64,000 bases of DNA from the NCBI RefSeq assembly GCF_003966955.1, contig NZ_AP019367.1, positions 930,001 to 994,000 on the forward strand. Direction: 5' to 3'. The notes under the pieces are model-generated. The model saw nothing but the letters and a program-made list of their open reading frames with translations, ran no database searches and was not told where the DNA came from. Below, in pieces: positions 10,314 through 22,006 of this stretch (positions are counted from its first letter, which is position 1; the number at the start of each line of letters is the position of its first letter). This stretch comes from Parolsenella catena (GTDB taxonomy: Bacteria; Actinomycetota; Coriobacteriia; Coriobacteriales; Atopobiaceae). Made by a program: the position numbers and the translations under genes.

Positions 10314-11720
10314 CTAGTCGGTCGTGGCAGTGTCCTGAGCGGTGGCAGCGTCGGTCGTCGTGGCGAGCTGGCCGGTGGTCGTCGTGGCGCCAGAGGCGGA
10401 GCCCTGCGACGAGAACGAGAGCGTGACGTCGGAGACCTTCCAGCCGAGGCCGCTGCGAACCATCGTGACCTCATAGGACTGCGAGCCGCCGGAGGCGAGG
10501 CTCGAGGTCACGAGAACCGTGGAGGACGCCATGGAGCGGTCGACCCCGGATACGGTGGACGTGGCGCCCGTCGGCATGATGGAAGAGATCTCGTTCTTGG
10601 CGTCAGAGGACACGGAATCGGCAAGATAGCCCGAGATGTCCTGACCGGCGGACGCGGCGGAGAAGAAGTCAGACGCGATGGCCTCCTGCGTGGGCCAGCC
10701 ATAGCCCTTGTAGAAGGCGAAGCCGCCAACGCCGCCAACAGTCACGAGAAGGATGAGGATGGTCAGGAAAACCTTAAGGCCACGGTGGTTGTGCTTGCGC
10801 CGGGCCTTGCGGTCGTCCTTGTCGGCGGCCATGAGGTCCTCCTCCGTGACCGAGAAGAAGCCGGTGTCCTCGGGGCTCGGGATGAACTCGCCGGACTTGC
10901 CCAGCGGGTCAAGGGGGTCATAGGAGGCAGTCGTGGGACCGAAGCCGTCGTTTGCGGCGAGGTCCGCGGCGCCATAGCCGGTTCCCGCCAGCATCTGCTC
11001 AGTCTCGGAGGGAGTCGTGCCCTGCTTGGCTGCGAGGGCCCTCTGCGCGGCCGTGAACGAGACCTGCTGCTCGCCGGTGAGCTGGTAGGTGGGGTCAGAC
11101 GCCGCCTTAGTGAAGGCGTCTGCGGCCTCGGCGATGCGGTTGGAGGCCATATAGGCAAGGCCAAGCTCGGCGTAGATCTTGGCCTGGCTGTTGTCGCCGG
11201 AGAAGTCCAGGGCCGTGCGGTATGCCTCGACGGCGTCATCCGGGCGACCGAGCGACATGAAGCAGCCACCGAGCTTGAGAAGGGCTCCGGACGGGTCCGG
11301 GTTGGCCTCGTCGATGGCGGCGCTGCGCCAGGCGGTGCCGGCCTCGAGGGCCTGGCCGCGCTTGGTGTAGAGGTTGCCGAGGGCCTGGTAGGCCTTGTAG
11401 GGCGTGGGGTAGGACGGGTCGGAGACCGCAGCCTGGAAGCAGGCCTCGGCCTGGGCGTCGTTGCCGGCGGCCACGAGCGCGCGACCCCTGTTGCAGTTGA
11501 GGGCGCCCACGTGACCGTACGCAACGTCTGCGAGGGCCTCGCCGTAGGCCTCGGCGGCCTCGGGGAACATGCCGAGCTTCATGAGCGCGTTGCCGCGAAG
11601 GTGGTCGGCCTCGCCGCACGCCTCACCGGCACCCTTGACGCCCGCGAGCGCGGACACCGCGCCAGCCCAGTCACCGCTCTTGTAAGCGGTCTTCGCAAGT
11701 TCAAAAGCCTGAGTGTTCAA
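10314..11720 (-). CDS. TPR-repeat protein with one membrane helix and extracytoplasmic tail
   Basis: 468 residues. Residues ~1-210 contain about five tetratricopeptide repeats (for example GNALMKLGMFPEAAEAYGEAL, split by loops, and ELGLAYMASNRIAEAADAF), a scaffold for protein contacts. A Pro/Asp-rich cytoplasmic linker follows, then a basic patch KDDRKARRKHNHR, one helix at ~315-337, and a ~130-residue outer domain ending in a Thr/Ala-rich tail. By the positive-inside rule the TPR part is cytoplasmic. The start is a TTG with GGGAG 6 bases upstream; earlier codons in frame lack a ribosome site. It sits between a cyclophilin gene and mreB, so a role in assembling the elongation complex is plausible but unproven. 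Confidence 0.8.
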   Translation of the reverse strand: MNTQAFELAKTAYKSGDWAGAVSALAGVKGAGEACGEADHLRGNALMKLGMFPEAAEAYGEALADVAYGHVGALNCNRGRALVAAGNDAQAEACFQAAVSDPSYPTPYKAYQALGNLYTKRGQALEAGTAWRSAAIDEANPDPSGALLKLGGCFMSLGRPDDAVEAYRTALDFSGDNSQAKIYAELGLAYMASNRIAEAADAFTKAASDPTYQLTGEQQVSFTAAQRALAAKQGTTPSETEQMLAGTGYGAADLAANDGFGPTTASYDPLDPLGKSGEFIPSPEDTGFFSVTEEDLMAADKDDRKARRKHNHRGLKVFLTILILLVTVGGVGGFAFYKGYGWPTQEAIASDFFSAASAGQDISGYLADSVSSDAKNEISSIMPTGATSTVSGVDRSMASSTVLVTSSLASGGSQSYEVTMVRSGLGWKVSDVTLSFSSQGSASGATTTTGQLATTTDAATAQDTATTD

Positions 11721-11733
11721 GATGATCTCCCGT

Positions 11734-12282
11734 CTACAGGGCGACGTGCTCGATGCGAATCGACTCAATCACGTCTCCGGCACGAAGCTTGCCGATGACG
11801 TCGAGGCCCTCGAGCGTCGTGCCAAAGACGGTATACCCGTCATCGAGCATGTGCTGCGGACCAAGGCAGAAGTAGAACTGCGAACCGGCGGAGTCGGGGT
11901 TCTGGGAACGGGCCATCGCAAGCGCGCCGTCCACGTGGTTGTTGCGCGGGTTCGTGTCGTACTCGTGCTTGATGCGGTAGCCCGGGCCACCCGTACCAGG
12001 CATGCCGTCACGACCGGGGCGCCCCGAGGCAACCTCCTCGGGCGTCATGTCTCGCGTGTTGGGGCAGCCGCCCTGGATGACGAATCCGGGAACGTAGCGG
12101 TGGAACTTGAGGTCATCGTAGAAGCCGCTGCCGGCGAGCTCGCAGAAGTTCGCGACGTGGATGGGGGCACCCTCGCCGTCCAGACGAACGCGAATCGTGC
12201 CCTTGGACGTCGTGAGAACGGCGACCTCGTCGCCCTTGACTTCGTACTCGGGGGTGTAGAGGGGATCGGGAATGCCGAACAT
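11734..12282 (-). CDS. Cyclophilin-type peptidyl-prolyl cis-trans isomerase
   Basis: Catalyses proline isomerisation to help protein folding. It has 182 residues with no signal peptide, so cytoplasmic. The cyclophilin core is clear: VLTTSKGTIRVRL, the catalytic segment FHRYVPGFVIQGGCP with the Arg of FHR, HVDGALAMARSQNPDSAGSQ, and YTVFGTTLEGLDV. A G-rich insert GMPGTGGPGYRIKHE is typical of small bacterial cyclophilins. GGAGG lies 5 bases before the ATG. It is the first gene of the run leading to mreB, with an extended -10 element upstream. The stop is 13 bases before the TPR gene. Confidence 0.94.
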   Translation of the reverse strand: MFGIPDPLYTPEYEVKGDEVAVLTTSKGTIRVRLDGEGAPIHVANFCELAGSGFYDDLKFHRYVPGFVIQGGCPNTRDMTPEEVASGRPGRDGMPGTGGPGYRIKHEYDTNPRNNHVDGALAMARSQNPDSAGSQFYFCLGPQHMLDDGYTVFGTTLEGLDVIGKLRAGDVIESIRIEHVAL

Positions 12283-12340
12283 GTGACCTCCAGCAAGGTT
12301 GTCGCGCCCAACGGCGCGTCTTGTGCGTACTAACTGACTA

Positions 12341-12349
12341 ATTCTAGCA
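12341..12349 (-). promoter_or_regulatory. Extended -10 element upstream of the cyclophilin/mre run
   Basis: On the minus strand TGCTAGAAT forms an extended -10 (TGnTATAAT-like), ~60 bases before the cyclophilin start. The -35 region (TGTGAA at 17 bases) is poor, as allowed with an extended -10. A near-perfect hairpin (GTCGCGCC-CAAC-GGCGCGTC, one mismatch, at 12301-12320) would lie in the 5' untranslated leader. Confidence 0.5.
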
Positions 12350-12391
12350 GTACGTGGCTTGTTTCACACATTCGGCATTCCCGCGGCGCAC

Positions 12392-13380
12392 CTAGCGCTG
12401 CTCGGGCTTCCAGGCCTCGTAGTTCTTCTTGAACAGGTTCACGTAGGACTCGGACCCATCGCTCTCGCGGTTGCCGGACATGGGAGACAAGATCTTCTCC
12501 CTGTCCGAGGCGGGGTCAGAGCTCTGCGCTGAAAGCTGCCAGGCGCTGTAGATGGCCTCGACGCGATTGCGAAGCCAGCTGGCAAGCGTGGCTACGTTTG
12601 CCTTCTGGTCCGCGTAGGTGCCCGTCGTCTGGACGTCAATGCCGGCAATGGTGGAGGCCTCGTTGCTCACGTCGAGCGCAAGCTGCTTGGCATCCTGCTC
12701 GCCGGCCGCGCGCTCCTCGGCGCTGCCAGAGACGCCCGTCTCGTCCAGGCGGCTCTCGAGCTCGTCCGCTCGTGACGAGAGGTCTGCGAGCGCCTCGTAG
12801 GACGACGTGAGCGAGGAGAACGTGGCCTCGTCGGCAGAGACGACCGTTGAGGCGTCAGTGTTTCCCGAGTCCTGTCCCGCGAGCCTGTCGACCGTCCCCG
12901 GGAAGCCCGCCTGAGACGTGTCCGCGGGCGTCGTGGCGCGCGTGTCGGTGAGCGTCGGGTCCCAGGGGTGCGTGATGACGAGGGCCGCCCCGCCGACGAC
13001 GAGCAGGCTCGCGATGGCAGCCAGCGCAAAGACCTTGGTGTGCGGGAGACGCTCCCTGCCATAAACCCCCTCCACGCGGGGATCAGGCTCCGAGGGGATG
13101 GCGCTCTCGATGCGCGGAAGCGTCGAGGTGCGCTCTCGCTCGAGCCTCCGCTCCTCGGCAATCCTGCGGTCAAGCTCGTCGGACGCCTTCGTCCTTGGCG
13201 TGGCCGAGACGGGCATGCCGCACTTGGGGCATGTCGGCTCGCCCACGGGGACGAGGGCCCCGCATGAGGGGCACCAGGTGCCCCTCAGCTTAGGCATGAC
13301 GCGCGTGGCGGAAAGGTTTGCATGGCAGGCGGGACAGACATCGAGGCCATCGGCGATCTCTGAGCCGCAAGAAGGGCACC

Positions 13381-13384
<4 letters not shown>
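12392..13384 (-). CDS. Double zinc-ribbon membrane protein of unknown function
   Basis: 330 residues. Two zinc ribbons open the protein: Cys3, 6, 17, 20 and Cys38, 41, 52, 55 (CPSC/CPAC and CPSC/CPKC pairs). A charged linker (DELDRRIAEERRLERE) and one membrane helix at ~117-138 follow, then a Ser/Thr/Asp-rich stretch and an extracytoplasmic helical region ending near a NLFKKNYEAW-like motif. The start is GTG and overlaps the aconitase stop by four bases (GTGA), so translation is probably coupled to acnA. Zinc-ribbon plus helix proteins are common in Coriobacteriia and Firmicutes but poorly characterised; I do not assign a function. Confidence 0.75.
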
Positions 13385-16033
<2,649 letters not shown>

Positions 16034-16062
<29 letters not shown>

Positions 16063-18463
16063 TCCGCCTCTCGTCATGGTTCTCGATAGCCTTCATGAAG
16101 TTCTCGTAGCCCTCGTCACCCGAGGCAAGCCGGACGCCTCGGTTGAAAAGGACGTTGAATATGACAAGCGAGACTGCCCCAATTGAAGCGATGGAGACCG
16201 CCATTGTGGGGTTGAGCGGGGAGATCTCGAAGAATCGCCCGGCAACGGTGCAGCCGAACGTGACGATTCCCACCACGACGGCAAGCATCGCACACCTCAG
16301 CGGGTCCAACGGAAGCGAGATCCGGACGATCAGGCAGAAGCCGACGAGGCAGGTGAGCATGACGCAGACGGTTGACACCTCGACGTGAGACAGTCCAAAG
16401 CGCTCGAGCACGCCGGACGCCAGGCCCACGGCGAAGATGACCGCGATGGAGCCAGGCATGGAGCGCGCAAGCACGTTGCCCAAGAAGCTGCCGCGAATAC
16501 GCTCGTGGTTGGGCTGAAGTGCGAGCACGAACGAGGGGAAGCCGATGATGGCAGTGGAGATGAGCGACATCTGAACCGGTTGGAACGGATAGGGCGGGAT
16601 GAGCGCGCACAGAAGCGCCAGCACGGCCGAGAAGACCGTCTTCACGAGGAACAGCGATGCGGAGCGCTGGAGGTTGTTGATGGAGCGACGCCCCTCCGCG
16701 ACAACGGCCGGCATATGGGCGAAGTCGTTGTCGACGAGCACGACCTCGGCGACGTTGCGCGCCGCGTCGGAGCCGGAGGCCATGGCGACCGAGCAATCCG
16801 CCTCGCGAAGCGCGAGGACGTCGTTCACGCCGTCTCCCGTCATGGCGACGGTATGTCCGGCAAGGCGCAGGGCCTGGACGAGCTCGCGCTTCTGCTGGGG
16901 CGTCACGCGCCCGAACACGTGGTAGGTCATGGCGGCCTGCTTGAGGGCCTCCGGCGTCGCGAGCGTCGAGGCGTCGACCCACTTGTCAGCGTCGGGGACG
17001 CCCGCCTCGGCGGCGATGCCCGAGACCGTCCTGGGGTCATCGCCGGAGATCACGTTGAGCGTGACGCCCTGGTCGACGAAGTACGCAATCGTCTCGGGCG
17101 CGCTCGAGCGGATGTGGTCGGAAAGCGAAAGGATGCCTAGGGGACGGGCAAGTCCGATGAGGCTGCCGTCCTTGTCAAAGCCGTCGCACTCGGCGACGAC
17201 GAGCGTGCGGGCCCGCTCCCCCGCCTGAGAGAGCGCCTTGGATACGGAGTCGGGGACGCCGTTGGAGAATACGAACTGCGCGGCTCCCATGACGAGCGAG
17301 CGACCGTCGGCCAAGACGCATCCGGAGTACTTCCTCGCGCTCGAGAAGCCGATGGCTCGCGCAGGCTCGGGAGCCACGATGCCGACCTCTGCGGCGTGGC
17401 GAATGAGCGCCGTGGCCGTCTCGTTGGCGTCATGGGCGCTCGCATGGACGATTGCGGCCGCCGCGAGCTCGACCTCGGAGGAGTCATGGCCGTCCACGCC
17501 CACGCTCTTCTCGAAGTCCATGGAGCCCGAGGTGATCGTTCCGGTCTTGTCGAGGCACAGGACGTCCACGCGCGCAAGCATCTCGATGCAGTAGAACTGT
17601 TGGATGAGGACGCTCTTTCTCGCAAGCCTCGCCGTGGAGATGGCAAGCACCGAAGAGGTGAGCAGCACGAGACCCTGCGGGATCATGCCCACGAGCGCGG
17701 CAACCGTCGTGAGGATGGACTGGTTGATCGTGGAGCCGTCCTGCAGCGTGCGCAGGAACAGCAGGATGCCCACGGGGGCCAGCAGCCACGTGGCCCAGCG
17801 GATGATCATGTTGAGCGTGCTCATGATCTCGGACTTGGCGCCCTTGACGTACTTGGCCTTGGCGTTGATGCGCGAGGCATAGCTGTCCGCGCCAACGCGC
17901 GTCACGCGCGCGACGATGCAGCCGGAGTCGAGGAAGCTGCCGCTCATGAGCTCGGAACCCTCGATCTTTGTCACGGGTCTGCTCTCGCCTGTGAGCAGGC
18001 TCTCGTTGACGCCTGCCTCTCCCCAGACGACCACGGCATCAGCCGGAATCTGGTCGCCACGCGAGAGCACGAGCAGGTCGTCGAGCACGACCTGCTCGTG
18101 GGAGACGCAGACGTCACGCCCGTCTCGCCTGATGACGACGGGCCGCTCCGCGAGAATCGAGAGCTTGTCGATGGTCCTCTTGGAGCGAATCTCCTGGAAG
18201 ACGCCAATGAAGAGGTTGGCGAGCACCACGACGGTGTAGGAGAGGTTTCTCCAGGCCCCCGTGATCGCCACGAGGCCCGCCAGCACGAGGTTCACGCCGT
18301 TGAAGAGCGTGAAGGTGTGCTCGGCGACAATCTGGCCCACGGACTTGGTGGTGGGCCCGGCATAGGCGTTCGTGAGGCCGTCGGCAAGGCGCTGGGCCAC
18401 CTCCTCTGACGAGAGGCCGCGCAGCTCGGGAGCAACTATCTCCTCAAAGTTCTCGTCGCTCAA
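16034..18463 (-). CDS. P-type cation-transporting ATPase, CtpE-like
   Basis: ATP-driven ion pump of the plasma membrane, 809 residues. Actuator motif TGES is at 158-161, phosphorylation motif DKTGT has Asp305, and the hinge motif is TGDGVNDVLALREAD; about eight to ten membrane helices flank these. The segment LARKSVLIQQFYCIEMLARV before DKTGT and the absence of heavy-metal CxxC or HMA domains place it near the actinobacterial CtpE group (calcium-linked in mycobacteria); the substrate here is inferred. The M4 motif reads IPQGL instead of PEGL, changing a residue that binds the ion in calcium pumps. The start is a TTG with GGAG 5 bases upstream. The gene overlaps acnA at its 3' end. Confidence 0.88.
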
Positions 18464-18618
18464 AGCAACTCCAATCTGGCCGTGCTCGCAGGTGCGAGCG
18501 CATGCGAACGTTCATTGTACGGGGTCGAGGCGCCATGAGACGCCTCAAGAAAAGTGCTTACAGAACTGAAACCTACCCAATCCGTGCATTCCGGACTCGA
18601 GAGCGACGCCAGTTGCCG

Positions 18619-18624
18619 TATACT
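18619..18624 (+). promoter_or_regulatory. -10 element of the tRNA-Arg gene
   Basis: TATACT lies 11 bases before the mature tRNA 5' end, the right distance for a transcription start a few bases upstream of the tRNA. No good -35 hexamer is visible at 16-18 bases, so the call is tentative. Confidence 0.45.
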
Positions 18625-18635
18625 GACCTTCGCAA

Positions 18636-18712
18636 GCTCTCTTAGCTCAGCTGGATAGAGCGTTCGCCTCCGGAGCGAAAGGTCGCGGGTTCGAATCCCA
18701 CAGAGAGCACCA
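18636..18712 (+). tRNA. tRNA-Arg (anticodon CCG)
   Basis: 77 bases including an encoded CCA. The acceptor stem GCTCTCT pairs perfectly with AGAGAGC. The D arm (GCTC...GAGC), the anticodon stem TTCGC/GCGAA with loop CTCCGGA (anticodon CCG, reading CGG) and the T arm GCGGGTTCGAATCCCAC-like are all present. An intrinsic terminator follows 11 bases later. CGG is a frequent arginine codon in GC-rich genomes. Confidence 0.97.
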
Positions 18713-18723
18713 TTTGCGTAGCC

Positions 18724-18750
18724 AAGGCCCCAGCGATGGGGCCTTTTTGT
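18724..18750 (+). terminator. Terminator of tRNA-Arg
   Basis: AAGGCCCC and GGGGCCTT form an 8-bp stem around a 6-base loop, running into TTTTTGTT. It isolates the tRNA from the aromatic amino acid cluster that begins ~170 bases downstream. The rest of the gap to 18920 shows no clear promoter; a short inverted repeat AACTCG...CGAGTT lies just before the aroF ribosome site. Confidence 0.9.
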
Positions 18751-18920
18751 TATGCCCACACAGCCGAGGACAGCTCGGATACGAAGCGCCAGGCCCACAC
18801 CGACCCGCAGAGCATCCTTTAGGTACCCGATTGGAAACAACGCGCTTTGCCGCATGTAGTACCATCAGTCAACTAACTAAAACTCGCGCCAAGTCCGAGT
18901 TGCGCTACAAGGGGGAAGCG

Positions 18921-19940
18921 ATGATCGCAGTCGTCAAGGACACGGCAACGCCGGAGCAGGTAGACCATTTCGTGAGCTGGATCGAGGGCAAGGGGCTATC
19001 CGCCCACATCTCGAAGGGTGACAACACCACGATCATCGGCCTCGTAGGCGACACAACCCAGGTTGACCCCTACCTCATCGAGGGCATGGACATCATCGAG
19101 CGAGTCCAGCGCGTCTCCGAGCCCTTCAAGCGCGCCAACCGCAAGTTCCACCCGCTCGACACGGTCGTGGACTGCGGGCATGGCGTGAAGGTGGGCGGCG
19201 GCACGTTCAACGTCATCGCCGGCCCCTGCTCGGTCGAGGGCGACAACCTCATCCGCATCGCCCGCGAGGTCAAGGCTGCCGGCGCCACGATGCTCCGCGG
19301 TGGCGCCTATAAGCCCCGCACCTCCCCCTACGCCTACCAGGGCATGGGCGAGAAGGGCCTCGACATCCTGTGCGCGGCCCGAGACGAGCTCGACATGCCC
19401 ATCGTGACCGAGATAATGGACCCGAGAGACGTCGACAAGTTCCTCTCCCGCAACATCGAGGTCTGGCAGATCGGTGCGCGCAACGCACAGAACTTCCCGC
19501 TGCTCAAGGAGGTTGGCAAGACAAAGACGCCGATTCTTCTCAAGCGCGGCATCGCCGGCACCATCGACGAGCTGCTCATGGCAGCCGAGTACATCATGAG
19601 CGAGGGCAACCCCAACGTGATCGTCTGCGAGCGCGGCATCCGCACGTTCGAGACGCGAACGAGAAACTCGTTCGACCTCAACGCCATCCCCGTGCTCCAC
19701 GGCCTCACGCACCTGCCCGTGTGCGCAGACCCGAGTCACGCAACGGGACACACCCGCTACGTGACGCCCATGGCCCTCGCCGCCACCGCCGCCGGCGCCG
19801 ACTGCCTCGAGATCGAGGTGCACGACGACCCCAAGCATGCATGGTCCGACGGCGCTCAGGCGCTCACGCCCGCGCAGTTCCGCGACGCCATGGCGCGCAT
19901 CGCCAAGGTGCGCGAGGCCGTAACGATGGAGGTCGAGTAG
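18921..19940 (+). CDS. aroF: 3-deoxy-7-phosphoheptulonate (DAHP) synthase with N-terminal regulatory domain
   Basis: Condenses phosphoenolpyruvate and erythrose-4-phosphate, the committed step to aromatic amino acids. It has 339 residues. Residues 1-~75 form a small ferredoxin-like (ACT-like) domain as in Thermotoga DAHP synthase, where tyrosine binds; the catalytic TIM barrel follows with AGPCSVE, MLRGGAYKPRTSPYAYQG, LLKRGI and CADPSHATGHT. This is the type I-beta class. The ATG at 18921 follows AAGGGGGA at 5 bases; the open frame upstream covers the tRNA terminator and is not coding. It is the first gene of a nine-activity aromatic cluster, and feedback by tyrosine or phenylalanine is likely from the N-domain. 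Confidence 0.95.
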   Translation: MIAVVKDTATPEQVDHFVSWIEGKGLSAHISKGDNTTIIGLVGDTTQVDPYLIEGMDIIERVQRVSEPFKRANRKFHPLDTVVDCGHGVKVGGGTFNVIAGPCSVEGDNLIRIAREVKAAGATMLRGGAYKPRTSPYAYQGMGEKGLDILCAARDELDMPIVTEIMDPRDVDKFLSRNIEVWQIGARNAQNFPLLKEVGKTKTPILLKRGIAGTIDELLMAAEYIMSEGNPNVIVCERGIRTFETRTRNSFDLNAIPVLHGLTHLPVCADPSHATGHTRYVTPMALAATAAGADCLEIEVHDDPKHAWSDGAQALTPAQFRDAMARIAKVREAVTMEVE

Positions 19941-19941
19941 C

Positions 19942-20838
19942 GTGGCGAACACGGAGGCGCAAGACCGCACTTCACAGGTGGTCGCGGGCCGCGTGGGCGT
20001 CGTGGGCCTTGGCCTCATCGGCGGCTCCATAGCCCGCGCCATGGCGCGAGGCGGCCACGAGGTCTATGCCTTTGACCTCAACGAGGACATCGAGTCCTTC
20101 GCAGCCATCGAGACAACGTCGGGGACGCTCACTGACAAGCTCGTGCCCACATGCGAGCTCATCGTGCTCGCGTGCTACCCCAAGGCATGCGTCGACTGGC
20201 TGCGTGGCCATGCGGCGCTCGTGAGCCCAGACGCCATCGTCATCGACACGGGCGGCGTCAAGCGCTCGATCTGCGAGCCGTGCTTTGCGATCGCCCGCGA
20301 GGCGGGCATCACGTTCGTGGGCTGCCACCCCATGGCGGGAACGCAGTTCTCTGGGTACGCGCACTCGCGCGCCAACATGTTCGCGGGCGCGCCGATGGTC
20401 GTCTGCCCTCCTCCGGAGATTCGCGGAGTCGAGTGCCTTGCGCTTGTGGACAGGCTCGAGGGGCTTCTCGCCCCCTGCGGCTTCGATAAGTTCACCGTCA
20501 CGACGCCCGATCGCCACGACGAGGTCATCGCCTATACCTCCCAGCTTGCGCACGTGGTCTCCAACGCATACGTGAAGAGCCCCACCCTCGCCCTTCGGCA
20601 GGGGTTTGCGGCAGGCTCCTACCGAGACCTCACGCGCGTGGCGAGGCTCAACCCCACGATGTGGTGCGAGCTGTTCCTCGATGACGCCGACAACCTCTCC
20701 AAAGAGATCGGCACGATCATCGACTCTCTCACCCAGTACAAGGAAGCGCTTGACGCGCACGACGGCGAGAGGCTCATCGAGCTTCTCGCCGAGGGCGACC
20801 GCATCAAGCGCGCCGACGAGAAGGAGGCCGAGGTCTAG
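19942..20838 (+). CDS. tyrA: Prephenate dehydrogenase
   Basis: Oxidative decarboxylation of prephenate to 4-hydroxyphenylpyruvate, leading to tyrosine. It has 298 residues. The Rossmann NAD(P) motif is GVVGLGLIGGSIARAM near residue 20. VIDTGGVKRSI, the substrate segment GCHPMAGTQFSGYAHS and HDEVIAYTSQLAHVV follow, as in TyrA. No ACT domain or fused chorismate mutase is present. The start is GTG one base after the aroF stop, with GGAGG 9 bases upstream inside aroF. Its stop abuts the aroB ATG without a gap, so the three genes are translationally linked. Confidence 0.94.
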   Translation: MANTEAQDRTSQVVAGRVGVVGLGLIGGSIARAMARGGHEVYAFDLNEDIESFAAIETTSGTLTDKLVPTCELIVLACYPKACVDWLRGHAALVSPDAIVIDTGGVKRSICEPCFAIAREAGITFVGCHPMAGTQFSGYAHSRANMFAGAPMVVCPPPEIRGVECLALVDRLEGLLAPCGFDKFTVTTPDRHDEVIAYTSQLAHVVSNAYVKSPTLALRQGFAAGSYRDLTRVARLNPTMWCELFLDDADNLSKEIGTIIDSLTQYKEALDAHDGERLIELLAEGDRIKRADEKEAEV

Positions 20839-21975
20839 ATGGCAACAGGGCAGCAATCCGGTCACGTTGTGCATGTCAGCACGGCCTCAAGGTCCTATGA
20901 CGTCCGCGTCGTGCCCGGAATCCTCGACAGCTGCGGCCAGATCGTGAGGAGCAGCGCCGGCGGCGAGAGGGCCTTCATCGTCACGGACACCAACGTCGAA
21001 CCCCTCTACGCCGCACGCGTCAAGGAATCGCTCGAGCAAGAGGGCTACGTGACGTCTGGCTTCATGTTCAAGGCTGGAGAGGCGTCAAAGCGCGCTGGAA
21101 CCTGGGCAAGCTGCCTGGAGGCGATGGCCGAGGCCGGCCTCACGAGGGACGACGTTGTCGTGGCGCTCGGAGGCGGCGTGGCCGGCGACCTTGCCGGTTT
21201 TGCCGCGGCAAGCTACATGCGCGGATGCTCGGTCGTGCAGGTTCCCACGAGCCTGCTGGCCATGGTCGACTCGTCCGTGGGCGGAAAGACCGCAATAGAC
21301 CTCGAGGCGGGAAAGAACCTCGCCGGTGCCTTCTGGCAGCCGAGCGCAGTCATCGCAGACCCCTGCTGCCTTAGGACCATCAGCCACGAGCTGCTCACGG
21401 ACTCCTGCGGCGAGGTCATCAAGCACGGCGTCCTCGCCGACCCCGAGCTGTTCGCGTCGCTCGAGGACAGGCCCATAAACGAGCCCGACTACGAGATGGG
21501 CGAGCTCGCCTCCGTCATCGCGCGCAACGTGGAGATCAAGCGAGACGTCGTGGATGCGGACGAGCGGGAACGCGGCCTTAGGCAGACGCTCAACCTTGGG
21601 CACACGATCGGCCATGCCATCGAGGCGGCGAGCGATTTCGAGCTCGGTCACGGCACGTGCGTGGCGATCGGCCTCGCGGCCATCGCCAGGGCCTCCGCAT
21701 CCCTTGGGATTTGCTCGCAAGAGACGGCCCATCGCATCGAGCGCGTCATTGACGCGCACGGCCTCTACACAGACGTCGACCTTCCCCACGAGGAAATCGT
21801 GAGACTCGCCATGTCAGACAAGAAGCGTCACGGTGACGGCGTCAACGTCGTCCTTCCGCTTGAGGTCGGCAAGGTCGAGGTGCGGCGCATAAGCATGAGC
21901 GAGTTTTCCGCGCTGGTGGACGCAGGCTGCGGGAGCGCATCATGCGGCAAGACCGCCCATCTCACACGCCAGTAA
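20839..21975 (+). CDS. aroB: 3-dehydroquinate synthase
   Basis: Converts DAHP to 3-dehydroquinate using NAD and a divalent metal, second step of the pathway. It has 378 residues. Motifs seen are GGGVAGDLAGFAAASYMRG (NAD-binding glycine loop), QVPTSLLAMVDSSVGGKTA, the metal and substrate region CGEVIKHGV, and LNLGHTIGHAIEAA with the metal-binding histidines. The C-terminus has a short Cys/Gly-rich extension (CGSASCGK). The ATG directly follows the tyrA stop. Confidence 0.96.
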   Translation: MATGQQSGHVVHVSTASRSYDVRVVPGILDSCGQIVRSSAGGERAFIVTDTNVEPLYAARVKESLEQEGYVTSGFMFKAGEASKRAGTWASCLEAMAEAGLTRDDVVVALGGGVAGDLAGFAAASYMRGCSVVQVPTSLLAMVDSSVGGKTAIDLEAGKNLAGAFWQPSAVIADPCCLRTISHELLTDSCGEVIKHGVLADPELFASLEDRPINEPDYEMGELASVIARNVEIKRDVVDADERERGLRQTLNLGHTIGHAIEAASDFELGHGTCVAIGLAAIARASASLGICSQETAHRIERVIDAHGLYTDVDLPHEEIVRLAMSDKKRHGDGVNVVLPLEVGKVEVRRISMSEFSALVDAGCGSASCGKTAHLTRQ

Positions 21976-22006
21976 TCAAAAAGCACGTCACGAGGAGCTC
22001 GTCTGC

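Noticed and set aside
12598-12810. Plus-strand frames opposite the zinc-ribbon gene
   Set aside because: Arg/Pro/Ser-rich antisense translation with no ribosome site or homology.
18714-18920. Coding extension of aroF back to the tRNA-Arg
   Set aside because: It spans the tRNA terminator and lacks homology; a clear AAGGGGGA ribosome site marks the ATG at 18921.
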